A stretch of 64,000 nucleotides of DNA from Citrus sinensis. Its lineage: Eukaryota > Streptophyta > Magnoliopsida > Sapindales > Rutaceae. A program made the position numbers and the translations under genes. The stretch spans positions 2,914,001 to 2,978,000 of the forward strand of contig NC_068558.1 in assembly GCF_022201045.2 (NCBI RefSeq), read 5' to 3'. Positions 15,752-27,571 of the stretch are shown here, piece by piece; position 1 is the first letter of the stretch, and the number at the start of each line of letters is the position of its first letter. The notes beneath the pieces are model-generated. The model was not told where the DNA came from and searched no databases. It worked only from the letters and a program-made list of their open reading frames with translations.

Positions 15752-16424
15752 TGTCCTGGTGTAGTGAATCAGCAAGCCTTTAACCAAGCTAAACTGATCA
15801 CTGCCCTAGGATGCTTGTGATTTAGTCAATGCAAGTTGCACACACCCAAGATCTATTTAGATAAACTCACTCAAGATCAACAAAGCACAAGAACTAATAA
15901 CACGAACAAGAACCAGAATCAAGAAAGCCACATACACCAAGATTAACGTGGTTCAGCTGAGCATTCCATGCTCAGCTTACATCCACGGGAGAAGCCTCAA
16001 GATGAGCTTTATTGAAACAGTAATGAAGATCGTTACAGAGCCTTACACCAGACTTTACAAAGAACAAGTTAACACTTTCTCTCTCACAAAACCCTCTCAG
16101 CAAGACTCATGAATTCGTCATTGAATCTCCCCAAAAAACCAGCCTTTATACTTTGTTTGGGTAGCTAGCTTGATTACCAGAATGAGCAGCTTGTTGACAC
16201 GTAGTTAACAACCTTAACGAACTCTGAATAACCTTCGTCACATGCTTCCTCACGTGGTTACTTAAACTGATATGCAAAACGCGCTCAAGCCCTGTTGTTT
16301 CGATCAATTCGTTTTCTGTTAAGAACCAGCTGAGAAGCACGTGAGCTTAATGAAGTTTTACAGCTCCAAAACACGGTCGTTTCTGGAAACCAAACTTGAT
16401 TCATTTAACTCACTAAATTAAAAC
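15752..16424 (-). mobile_element. Solo LTR-like fossil, Copia type
   Basis: In minus-strand sense the block has the architecture of a Copia long terminal repeat: a transcribed start with GA-rich leader, CAATAAAGCTC, a CTCCCGTGGATGTA segment, then GAACCACGTTAATCTTG. It begins with TG and ends with CA if bounded as given. Neither a second LTR nor internal coding sequence is adjacent, and a clear target-site duplication was not found, so bounds are approximate. Looks like an old solo LTR. Confidence 0.6.
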
Positions 16425-19237
16425 AAAAAAGAGAATTAGATTTTATAGTTTAAGAAATAAGTTATTTTACATATATATTTTTGAAATATAATATTTACTT
16501 TTCATTCAAACTTTTTTCTATTAAGATCAAAATCACAAAAAATTATTTTTTATTTAAATATAAATATCTGAAAATCAAAAAATAAATATACAGCATGTAC
16601 GTAGAATAGATTAATGATTATTCTAGTTTTTGTCCCATGCATTTAAAAATTGTTATGATTTGTTTCGCATATTTAAAACCTGGGATCTTTAAAGCAATGA
16701 AGCCCCAATGAACAAAATAACTATTTTAAAAACTAAGATTATATAATTATATTATTGTTTATTTGACAAAAAAAATTTGGGTCCAAAGGACGCTATAGAA
16801 TAATTCCACCCCTGAATCCTTCGAAGTAAGACTGACATAGGTTATCTGGGAGATAATAAACCTATCCGCTAAAATTCTGCCGTTTATCAAATCAGTAAAT
16901 CCTAAAGTACTAAAATCAATTCATCCCTCTTTCAAATGACACGGCGTTTTCTGCTTTCCTGGACAAAGATCTGTTTGTATCAAAAGATAATAATGCTTAA
17001 TTAAACGCTGGGACCTACTCGCCGCTGGCTCCCATCGTCTAACCTAACGCTTTTACCCAATTTTATTTATTCATTTAGTTTCGGCATTTAAAAAGATGAC
17101 GCATTAATCTAGGCTCATTATTATGATATCTTTTGGTAGAATATTCCATAACAAAACAGAATCAATCGATTGAGATGGACCACCTTACCATACTACACTT
17201 TTAACTTTATTTCAATATATGGTCGGGTCGTGTGTTTGATTCTTAGCCGGGATATTTCATATTTATAAGCATCATAAAAATAAAAGTGCTAGCAATTTTT
17301 TTTGTCTTTTAAGGTACTTCAATGGAAAATTATTCGTTATCCTCTCAAAGTCTTATTTTAAAACAAACAAAATAAATTAAAAATAAAACATTTGTTACTT
17401 GTTCAACCATTTATTGATTGTCCGTAAAACGCATTCTATGTATATTTTTATAACCAATTTGAGAGTATAGTGAGATAATTAGACTATCAAAGTTCAGTTA
17501 TTAAGATGTTTAATAATACTTATAATTAAATTTTGATAATTTAATAAAAAAATTTCTGAAACTTCTATATCATAATTTTAATTTTTATAATTTTTATTTC
17601 ACAAGTATAGTACTTCACTATCAAACCTTTTTGGCCAAAGAAAAGGAATCAAATTCAGACAAAGAATCAGAAACTAGAAAGTCCCAAAGACGGCTACGTT
17701 TGCGGTGCAAAAGTTGCACCATACAACTTTTTTTTTTTTTTTTGTTCTTATCCGAAGTAACCGTTGGATTCAAAGTAAAGTGATCAGACAGTCAATAGCT
17801 TCACACGTGGCATAAAGGATACCAATCAAATCGGTTAGTGCTCCTCCACATCAAACTCACAAGCATGGTTATCATCGTATATCAGCAATCAGCAATCAAC
17901 ATGTTACAAGTAACGAAGAACAACAGAGTCCGCTCCTCTAAAGAAGAGCAAACCAAGTGCTTGACAAAAGTACTAAAAGAAGAGCAATCCAGCAAAACTG
18001 GTACGAGGATGACAGTGAAGCTTTTAATCAACTTTGTTTTTTTATTCATTAATCTATTGTTGTAAAACCAAGATAAAATTAAATCGATTTCTTTTTTTCT
18101 TTTTCTTTTTTCAATTGAAAGTTATAAGCTGCGATATGGTTAGCTCAGTATTTAGAATAACAATTTATGCTGATGATTGAGGATAAGGCTTAATAAACCA
18201 ATAGTGTTAACGACTGAACCACAAAGACACAGTTCATAATTTGACGCCACTCATTTTCTGCAACGCGTTCAAACTGCTGCCGGTAACCATTTATTTATTT
18301 AATGAATATTTTTCGACCGTTAGATTTAATAAGGATGCATCCAACGGGTTTATCTAATAAAGACAAAAAAGTTGAGATCGCACAACAGTTACTCTACAGT
18401 TGAATCTGTTAAAGATAAATCATTTTTTAAGTGCGAGTGTTTTTTTTTTTTTTTTTAATATGAACATGTTCTTAAATCAGACATTTAAAAGAATTTTTTA
18501 AAAAAATTATAAAATCATGTATTTTAAAATAGTTAAAAAATAATTCTAATAAACTTTCTTAAGTTAAAAAATAGTTTGTATAAAAAGAAAACCTTTGTTA
18601 AAGACATGCTCTCCCTTAAAAAGCCAAACCGGAAGGCCTCGAAAACAGCTCCGCACGCGCTTCCCCACGCGTGGAAAGGAGAACGAGGGGTATTAATATG
18701 ATTACTCAAAGTAAGCATTTGCCCTGCCCAGCACGAAAAGTTAGAACGTCTTCGTCTCTTAGCATAGCCTAAGGGGCCTGCTGCTGCACTCAAAACACTG
18801 TCGCCTACTAAACACACCAACTTTTGCATCATTTGATTTTGATCCCGTAAAAATCAAATATTATATTTCCTTTTAACATAAAATAATACAAACCAACCAC
18901 TTCAATGTATATACTATCTTATCTTCTCCTCATCCACCCAAAAAAATAGCTTATTGCTGGACATGGACTCATTCGCATTTGTCATTTGGCCGGTCACTTT
19001 CTAAAACGTATATTTTTCATTTATTTAAAGGAATAAATAAATAATAAACTTGTGAATTTGGATACACGTGTGTGATGTGTCCAAGAAGTGGCACTCGCCA
19101 GCTTGAATAAGAGTGTAGAGTGTGAGAGATTTTTGTTTCTATGCATGCAGTTGCAAGCTTAACTTGCTAGGACAAAAGTTGCAGAGAGAGAGAGAGAGAG
19201 AGAGAAGAGTTGAATAGGTCGCTTCTTCGCTTTGGCT
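16425..19237. other. Intergenic spacer and ALDH promoter side
   Basis: AT-rich with poly-T runs near 17729-17744 and 18440-18455. No gene supported. A (GA)n tract at 19181-19205 probably lies in the 5' leader of the aldehyde dehydrogenase gene. Confidence 0.4.
19181..19205. repeat. (GA)n tract in the ALDH 5' leader
   Basis: About 12 GA units end 33 bases before the ALDH start codon, a common feature of plant 5' leaders. Confidence 0.85.
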
Positions 19238-22200
19238 ATGGCAGCTGCTCGCAGAATCTCCACCTTGCTGTCTCGTTCTTTCCCTTCTGCTTCTCCTTCT
19301 CTGCTTCGCTCTCTTGGTATTTTTTTTCTTTTTTTTTTTTTAAATATTTACTTCTTAGTTTATGTTATTATTTTTTAATTTTATTTTTTCTTCATGTTTT
19401 GATTGTTTGGTATGTGTTTATATGGCTTTTGAAAGTCCATCACGATAAGTTTTTTATTTATGTACCCTTTGTTGCCTTTCATTGGCTGAGAAATTTGCGG
19501 GAAAATTATTAGAATTTTTTTTTTTAATCTTGTTTTTGTTGATATAAAGTCTGCTTTTGAGTCTAACGTAATAATCATATAACTATAAAAGTAATATTAA
19601 TTTTCATCCTTAAAATTTTATTCTGAAACTCACTGTTTATACAATATGATATTTAGGTAGGGAGTCTAGCAGGGCAAGAGGCATCAGCAGGTTTAGCACA
19701 GCTGCTGTTGTTGAAGAGCCAATCATTCCACCTGTTCAAATTAGTTACACTAAGAATTTAATAAATGGCCAATTTGTAGACGCAGCATCAGGTAAGATGA
19801 TTGTTTCCTGATATTTTGGAGCTCATTGTTTCTGTTGCTGATAATGAGCCCAATGTTGGAAACTTGTCTGGCCTTAGGCAAAACATTTCCGGTCTACGAC
19901 CCTCGTACTGCTGAAGTGATTGCTAATGTTGCTGAAGGAGATGCGGAAGATATTGACCGTGCAGTTGCTACTGCTCGCAAGGCATTTGATGAGGGACCTT
20001 GGCCAAAGATGACCCCTTATGTACGAAAGCCTCTATTCTTTCTTTGTTACTACATTACGAATTATCATGTAATGATTTTAGATTTTAATCTTTCAATTTC
20101 TTTTATTCAGGAGAGGTCAAGGATTATGTTGCGGGCTGCTGACTTGATTGAGAAAAACATGGAGGAGCTGGCAGCTTTGGAGACATGGAACAATGGAAAG
20201 CCCTATGTACAATCTCTCAAATCTGAAGTACCAATGGTGGTTCGCCTGTTGCACTATTATGCTGGTTGGATTTTTACTAAAATGAATTTCATTTCACCTC
20301 ATTAAGTGTTAATTGTTGAATATCTAATATTTTCTCTGTTAATATCCAGGATGGGCTGATAAAATCCACGGACTAACTGTCCCTGGTGATGGAAATTACC
20401 ATATTCAAACTTTACATGAACCAATTGGCGTTGCTGGCCAGATAGTTCCCTGGAACTTTCCTCTTCTCTTGTTTACTTGGAAAGTAGCGCCTGCACTAAC
20501 TTGTGGCAATACTATTGTTCTAAAGTCTGCTGAGCAAACGCCTTTGACTGCTCTGTATGTGGCAAAGCTATTCCATGAGGTAGAATCGGAAACAATTTTG
20601 TTATATTCTCTTAATCAACAAGTGCTTTTCCTCTTGCATAATTCAATGCAAATCAAGCGATTGTCTAATGCAGATAAGCTAGCAGAAATTCACTGTTAGA
20701 TGGTTGTTAATTTGTTATGCGATACCAATATGAAAGTAAATTCATGTCGTAATGCAATTTCCTCAAATCTTACTTTTTATTTCATGTTTGATTTGTCTTC
20801 TTTTCTGTTGGCACCATTGTTCAGAATATGAAGAGCAGATACTGGTATTATCTCTTTACTGATTTTCAAAATTTGACAGGCTGGTCTTCCCCCTGGTGTT
20901 TTGAATGTAGTCTCTGGTTATGGTCCAACAGCTGGTGCAGCTCTTGCCAGCCATATGGATGTGGACAAGGTAGTTCTTGAGCTCTACCTATTATTCATTA
21001 TCGTCAGAATATAATTTCTGGCGTATGTCATATCCTTATTCATCCCTGTACAATTCTCTGGTTTAGAGTTGCCTCCATGTTCTGTTAAATGAAATTAAGG
21101 ATGAGTTATGCCTTGGTATTTTGGAGGGCGGCCACACATGATCCATCAAGTGGAAAATTATCTCAAAGCTTCATGCTTGTTTGTCCAAGAAGCTTATTTG
21201 GCATTTTTTTATGCTTGATTTCTTTAATATATATATATATATATATATATATGTTCGACCAGTTGTAGTTTAACCATCAATTATGTGGATTGCCGCTTGA
21301 CTGCTTTTGGAACACAATTTAACTATTTCTGGTGGAGAACATTTTTACTTGCCACTTATGTTGTATATTATACAAGCCTAAGCATGCGTTATTATCACAT
21401 TTGGCATGCTTACAAAACACAAGTGACTAATAACCTCCTCCCGCTACTTTTGCAGCTGTCTTTTACAGGACACTGTGATACTGGTAAGATTGTTCAGGAA
21501 CTGGCTGCAAAAAGCAACCTTAAGCCAGTAACCTTAGAACTTGGAGGGAAATCACCATTTATAATATTTGATGATGCTGACGTTGACCAGGCTGTGGAAC
21601 TTGCACACTTTGCTTTGTTCTATAATCAGGTTGGTTCCAACAAGTTTTTTCCCGTATTTGCTACTTAGCATGTGAGTATACCATCATTTGAAATGTTTCT
21701 AAATGCAGGGACAATGTTGCTGTGCTGGATCTCGTACTTATGTACATGAGCGTGTATATGACGAGTTTGTAGAAAAAGCAAAGGCACGTGCTATGAGGCG
21801 TATTGTTGGCGATCCCTTCAAGAGTGGTGTTGAACAAGGTCCTCAGGTACTCTTCTCTGCCGATCTCCCCTCCCTCTCTGGTATGTGATAATTGGATTAT
21901 TCACCTCAATTTAACAATTTTCTAGTTTATTAGTGCTGCTTTACTTGTTACTTTGAAATAGATCTTATGTATTGTTGCCCCCTCACAGTAACAAAGCAGG
22001 ACAGGAATGGTGCATTCTCCATTTCTAAAAATCTAAGTTATATAAAAAGAACAACACTAGCACTTATTTTAAAGTGCCCTTATAGTAGATGGCAAATATG
22101 CTCTCCATATATTTTTGTATATCTGCAAGTAAATCTTGGCAAGCAATATGATCCCTCTATTCATTTTAATTTATGTGTGAGTAGTATGTGTAGCTGAGAA

Positions 22201-22898
22201 GCAAACTAATACCGCTCTTGAACCTATGAAAATCTCAGATTGATCCAGAGCAATTTGAGAAGGTCCTTAGGTACATAAGGTCTGGAATTGAAAGCAATGC
22301 AACCCTTGAGTGTGGAGGTGATAGATTGGGCAACAGAGGCTACTTTGTTCAGCCAACTGTCTTCTCAGATGTTAAGGTATCATTCATTTCTCTCCTACAA
22401 TTTCTCGTACCAATTTTTTCTTTCATAATACTCCGTGTTGTTACTGACTGCACTTCTATAAAATAGGATGACATGTTGATAGCACAGGATGAAATCTTTG
22501 GCCCGGTGCAATCCATCTTGAAGTTCAAGTGAGTAAAGAACTTCCTCATCCGTGTTTATTAGAGATCAGTAGCATTGCATTCCCTTCTCTCTTATTCTTT
22601 TTTTTTTTTCTTCTGCTTTGTCAGGGAAACTGATGACGTTATAAGAAGAGCAAATAAAACACGCTTTGGTCTAGCTGCTGGGGTTTTCACCAAGAGTGCA
22701 GACACTGCTAACACCATGATGCGTGCACTGAGAGCTGGGACTGTATGGATTAACTGCTACGACGTGTTTGATGCTGCTATTCCTTTCGGTGGGTACAAGC
22801 TGAGTGGCATAGGCCGGGAAAAGGGAATTTACAGCCTTAACGCTTACTTGCAAGTAAAGGCCGTCGTTCAACCTGTGAAGAACCCAGCATGGCTCTAG
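19238..22898 (+). CDS. ALDH2B: Mitochondrial aldehyde dehydrogenase, ALDH2B family
   Basis: Oxidises aldehydes such as acetaldehyde to acids with NAD+ in mitochondria. Eleven exons (19238-19316, 19657-19791, 19878-20020, 20111-20264, 20350-20579, 20880-20969, 21456-21629, 21709-21846, 22239-22376, 22467-22528, 22625-22898) give 538 aa, the same size as Arabidopsis ALDH2B4. The N-terminus [19 protein letters not shown] is rich in Arg and Ser with no acids, a mitochondrial presequence. Seen: VPWNFPLL, the catalytic base in LELGGKSP (Glu305), GQCCCAGSR with catalytic Cys339, [12 protein letters not shown] and [15 protein letters not shown]. Oddity: the cofactor-loop motif normally GSTDTG reads GHCDTG (282-287), and QELAAKSN replaces the usual L-LAAKSN start. 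The exon 4 donor (G|GTTGGA) is weak but keeps frame with the next exon. All other landmarks are intact, so the enzyme is probably functional. Confidence 0.95.
21228..21252. repeat. (TA)n microsatellite in ALDH intron 6
   Basis: About 12 TA units inside the 486-bp intron between exons 6 and 7. Confidence 0.85.
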
Positions 22899-25125
22899 TT
22901 TCCTGAAGTTCCCCCTCCCTTTTAATCTGTGTTTATGAATAAGGACAGCGTGCAAATATCAGCTTGTAATTATGGAGCAAATGGATAATTTACTTTAAAA
23001 GAACTTACTTTCTTTTGTGCTGTAAGCACAATGATGCATGTCTGTTGATCAAGGCAGCTTTCACTGAAATTTGAATGGTATGGAGTGTTATTGTATACTT
23101 TTATCCTAGATCCAAGACTGAAAGATCGAACTGCCATGAAGGATTAGCCGGCTTGCCAAACCTACGGTTTGTTCTTTTTAAGGTCTGGGTTCAAGCTTCC
23201 ATGGGCACTTCTCTCCGTTTTCAGCCAAGCTGGGTACAGAGTTCATACATTTAGGCTACCTTGATTATCGACGTGATCAATTCAAGCTTATCCAATTTAA
23301 ATGCCAATAATATTTTTTAGGTCTTGGAAAAATTGTCAGCAATAAAATCCAGATGAGATCGTTGAGTGGTCGAAATAACATGAAACGTGTTGGCAAGCCA
23401 AGGAAATGACGGTTTAGCGTTCCTGACTCGTTAAGATCAATTCTTTGTGAACAAGGCAAAGATTGCTGATTTGTTTACACTCGTACTCGGACATACGTGA
23501 TATTTGTTTATATGCACATGCTGGTTTGTTTATTTTATTCCGTTAATATGGCTTTAACTCATTGGTTCCGAAAAACATCCAACACGCTGATTTGCAGAAA
23601 GGTCAAGATCGCAATCAACACCGTTGGCATGCCAAGAGCCGTTGATTCATGTTTGGTCAAAATAACACGATGCTTCAGTTACTAAAACAAGACGCAACAA
23701 AACGGGCGGGGAGGCCGATTGTCGAGTGGGGCCTGGGTAGTTGGCACCGAGTGTTTTACTCATAAACATAACATTCACGAACCCATAAATTAGTGACAAA
23801 ACAAAAGTTTAATTCACACCTTTATATGTAGTATTTAAAATGAACTATGCAATGTATTGACCACTTAATTGTCGTCATGCAAATATAAGAAGCGCGTATT
23901 ATTAGTCATGAAGTTATTGGTGCACGTAAACACTGCCATTAGTCTTAGTCATAATTGTTTTTTTTTTTTTTTTTAATATGAAAATATACGAAAGCAACAA
24001 TAAGGAGAGTTTATGGCCATAAAGCTAACAGGGGTTGGTGAAACTTCCAAGAGTTCGCGAAATGTAAACAGATTTGCATGGATAGCATGGGACCCCCATT
24101 CAAACGACCCATCAACCGATGAGATTTGGATTTTGTATGATCCCATAGATTCTCTCCACCAGAAAATTTAACAAATTTCAAGTCGGAAAAATTGAGTCAT
24201 GTACACATGCATTTGCACCGCACACACGGATAGTCCCACCATCATAAACGATAAAACAGTTTTAATGACGGATGGAGACTGGCCGCGAAAGTGGTGAGGA
24301 TGATTTGGCTACAGTGCTGTGAATTGCCAAACAAAATAAATGTGTAACTACTTACACTACGCCAGGTGTATAAAAAAAAAAGAGTAAAAATACATATAAA
24401 AAAACCACGACAATGTATATTGAGCGCGGATAAATTGAAACATTCTAATAAATAACATGTGGTTACTAAAAATATCACGTGTTGTCGTGTTAATAGTTCA
24501 GTTATAGACAAAAATAATTACCCAATCCAACGGCATAAAATAAAATAAAAGAAAGATTAGTACAAATTTAAATATGAAATTAAATCTTCCGTCAAGTTTA
24601 GTTTTTTCATTCTTTTATTCATAAAAATTAACAAAAAAAAATCACCTTTTGACGAATTTTTGATTTGAGCAAGAGAAATTCATATCTAGATTCAAGCACA
24701 AATACTCCTTTTGGAGCACTTCATCTCGATGTCGTTCCTAAAACAATCACCCACGCACACTTTTTACTTCATTTGATCATGAATCAAACACAGACTTGAG
24801 TATTAGACTATCCTATCAATTGTGTAGTATTTGAAGCTCGAAGACAACAGAGGGAAAACACAGGATCATTGCCCCATTGTTGTTTATTAAAATTCCTCCT
24901 CCAGTCCAGTTGCCATGGCTACTTTATTGATAATTCCAATGAAAAATTAATCCTAATTTAACACGTAATTATCTGACTAATTAACAATGTTTCCTTCTTC
25001 ATCCTGGAAACACACGCAACTTCCTTTTGAAAATTGATCAAATGTGAGTCATTCCCTAAGCTTTGACACTCTGAACATTCTGACATGCCCCTCCCCGGGG
25101 GAAACATGGCACCTTCTGATACGTC
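22899..25125. other. Intergenic spacer
   Basis: 3' flank of ALDH, then AT-rich DNA. No gene recognised on either strand; poly-T run near 23959-23974. Confidence 0.4.
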
Positions 25126-25431
25126 CACGTGTAAGTCGGTTAATGGGACCCACCTTACTAATGCCTTTCGAAGCAACGACAAATCTGCCCGTACAACCCG
25201 AATCAGCGTCCTTACAGTTATTTTACCAGGTTCCAGACGAAGCAACATCAGGCCAACCGAATTGTTACACGTGTTACGAACACGTGTTGTGAAAAACTCG
25301 CGCCATCTCTGAGCAACTCTTCCCAGTCAACCAAGCTATCCCTGACAGCTCGATCTCTGCCACGTGTCCTTTATGATTTATCCAAGTTGGTCCTTTAATG
25401 CCCCTTTACATTTTGGGCCGACTAATATAAG
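25126..25431 (+). promoter_or_regulatory. G-box/ABRE cluster and TATA box upstream of U-box gene
   Basis: CACGTG occurs at 25126, 25268, 25281 and 25361, three of them as the ABRE-like CACGTGT. A TATA box (TATAAG) lies at 25426, about 94 bases before the ATG at 25520. Such clusters bind bZIP (AREB/ABF) or bHLH factors and often confer abscisic-acid and drought response, which suits the PUB18/19 identity of the gene. Binding is inferred. Confidence 0.65.
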
Positions 25432-25519
25432 TACAGATATTTAATGAATACTCATTCAAGTTTTACATTCAAAACCAAAACTGCTTTGTTCTCCTTTTGT
25501 TTCCCTCTGTTTTACTTCA

Positions 25520-27571
25520 ATGATAAAAAAAACAAATCAATCCGATCGTCGGGTTTTGTCATTTCCGGCGGTTCACCCATGTGAGGCCATTTCTCCGGCG
25601 ACGCTGTTGAATTCTTTGATCACTCTTGCCAACGGCGTATGCAGTAACAATTCAAAATTCTTTGCGACTCAAAGAAGAAATGCCCGTGAAGCAATTCGTC
25701 AAATAGGAATTCTTTTAATATTCTTCGAGGAGATTCGCGACCGTGGATTGAATCTTTCGGACTTGGTGGTTCTTTGCTTTTCGGAGCTTCACTTGACCTT
25801 CCAGAAAGTCCAATTCTTGATGGAAGATTGCACCCGAGAAGGAGCCAAGCTCTGGGTTCTAATGAAGTCTCAGTTTATTGCAACTCAGTTTCGTGTTCTC
25901 ATCCGAGCAATCGCTACGGCTCTCGACGTTTTTCCATTGGATACAGTGGACATTTGTGGTGAAGTGAAGGAATTGGTTGATTTGGTGGCGAAGCAAGCAA
26001 GGAAAGCCAAGTTTGAGCTTGACAAGGAGGATGAGCGAGCCATGAAACGAGTTCTTTCAATATTGAATTATTTTGAGAAGGGAATTGAGCCTGATTCGGG
26101 ATTCATGACGTGGGTTCTTGATTATCTCGAGATTAAAAGCTGGAGTGATTGTAACTCGGAAATCAAGTTTTTGGAAGAACTCGTTGCATTGGAATGCTCA
26201 GATTCGGAAGAGAGGGAGGTCCCATTTCTAAGCAGCCTAGTGGGATTCATGAGCTATTGTAGAGTAGTAATTTTCGAGACATTGGATTATCGAAGCAGTG
26301 ATCAAATTGACGTGAGATGCAATATGGAGACGCTTAGTTGCTTGAATCCAGAGGACTTTCGATGCCCGATTTCACTCGAGCTAATGACTGATCCGGTGAC
26401 AGTATCTACCGGCCAGACGTATGATCGATCTTCGATACAAAAGTGGCTCAAAGCAGGGAATATGCTGTGTCCGAAAACAGGGGAAAAACTGACAAATACA
26501 GAATTGCTTCCGAACACAACTCTCAAGAAGCTTATCCATCAGTTTTGCGCCGACAATGGCATCTCGCTGGCCAAATCCGGCAGAAAAAGTCGTGACATAA
26601 CGAGGACGATTATTCCAGGTAGTCCTGCAGCAGCAGAGGCGATGAAGCTTATGTCGAGATTTCTTGCAAGGAGACTGTTTTTCGGAACAAATGAAGAGAA
26701 AAACAAGGCAGCCTACGAAATTCGTTTGCTTGCAAAGTCAAACATTTTCAACAGGTCTTGTATAGTTGAATCAGGCGCAATCCCGCCTCTCTTGAACCTT
26801 TTATCTTCACCAGATCAGTGCGTACAGGAGAATGCAGTAGCAGCTTTGCTGAAGCTGTCGAAGCATACTAGTGGCAAGAAAGTGATAGTTGAAAGCGGGG
26901 GACTAAAAGTGATCCTTAAAGTGCTAAAATCCGGACTGAGCTTGGAAGCAAGGCAGATCGCGGCTGCAACATTGTTTTACCTTACTTCTGTGAAGGGGTA
27001 TCGAAAATTGATAGGAGAAACACCGAAGGCAATCCCAGCTCTTGTGAAGCTGATTGAAGAGGGCACCGATTGTGGCAAAAAGAATGCTGTTGTTGCCATT
27101 TTCGGGCTGCTTTTGTCTCAAGGAAACCATCAGAAAGTGCTTGATGCTGGTACCGTTCCATTGCTGGCTGATATTTTAGCTTCATCAAATAGAACTGAAC
27201 TAATAACAGATTCGCTAGCAGTTCTTGCAAATTTAGCTGAGGATATTCAAGGAACGTCGACAATTCTGAAGACTTCAGCATTGCCTGTAATTATTGGGCT
27301 ATTGCAAACGTTAACTTCACGAGCTGGGAAAGAGTATTGTGTCTCAATATTACTCTCTTTATGCAGCAATGCTCGTGAAGAGGTGACTGCAAGTTTGGCG
27401 AAGGACCCTTCACTCATGAATTCACTATATTCTCTCACAACAGATGGCACATCCCAAGCAAGAAAAAAGGCGCGTTCCCTCATCAAAATTCTTCATAAAT
27501 TCATTGAAACGTGCTCCTCTGGAGTCGAGGGTTCGGCAGTTCCTCATGAACGACCGCTTCATGTCTGGTAA
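25520..27571 (+). CDS. U-box E3 ubiquitin ligase with ARM repeats (PUB18/19-like)
   Basis: A single-exon gene of 683 aa. U-box ligases take ubiquitin from an E2 and pass it to substrates bound by the ARM repeats. Order seen: an N-terminal helical U-box N-terminal domain (about 20-260, with TQRRNAREAIRQIGILL and KFELDKEDERAMKRVL); the U-box at about 275-348 with CPISLELMTDPVTVSTGQTY, DRSSIQKWL and CPKTGEKL; then ARM repeats from about 395 to 670, such as ESGAIPPLLNLLSS and QENAVAALLKLSKH. The length and lack of introns match Arabidopsis PUB18 and PUB19, which restrain ABA-driven stomatal closure under drought. The four G-boxes upstream fit stress or ABA induction. The start is the only ATG near the TATA box that keeps the full N-terminal domain. 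Which PUB18/19 member it is cannot be said. Confidence 0.93.
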   Translation: MIKKTNQSDRRVLSFPAVHPCEAISPATLLNSLITLANGVCSNNSKFFATQRRNAREAIRQIGILLIFFEEIRDRGLNLSDLVVLCFSELHLTFQKVQFLMEDCTREGAKLWVLMKSQFIATQFRVLIRAIATALDVFPLDTVDICGEVKELVDLVAKQARKAKFELDKEDERAMKRVLSILNYFEKGIEPDSGFMTWVLDYLEIKSWSDCNSEIKFLEELVALECSDSEEREVPFLSSLVGFMSYCRVVIFETLDYRSSDQIDVRCNMETLSCLNPEDFRCPISLELMTDPVTVSTGQTYDRSSIQKWLKAGNMLCPKTGEKLTNTELLPNTTLKKLIHQFCADNGISLAKSGRKSRDITRTIIPGSPAAAEAMKLMSRFLARRLFFGTNEEKNKAAYEIRLLAKSNIFNRSCIVESGAIPPLLNLLSSPDQCVQENAVAALLKLSKHTSGKKVIVESGGLKVILKVLKSGLSLEARQIAAATLFYLTSVKGYRKLIGETPKAIPALVKLIEEGTDCGKKNAVVAIFGLLLSQGNHQKVLDAGTVPLLADILASSNRTELITDSLAVLANLAEDIQGTSTILKTSALPVIIGLLQTLTSRAGKEYCVSILLSLCSNAREEVTASLAKDPSLMNSLYSLTTDGTSQARKKARSLIKILHKFIETCSSGVEGSAVPHERPLHVW

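Noticed and set aside
18136-18220. tRNA/SINE-like A-box (GGTTAGCTCAGTATTTAG)
   Set aside because: No matching B box at the right distance and no cloverleaf could be drawn, so neither tRNA nor SINE is called.
22671-22955. 94-codon minus-strand open frame
   Set aside because: Antisense shadow of the last ALDH exon, with no family features of its own.
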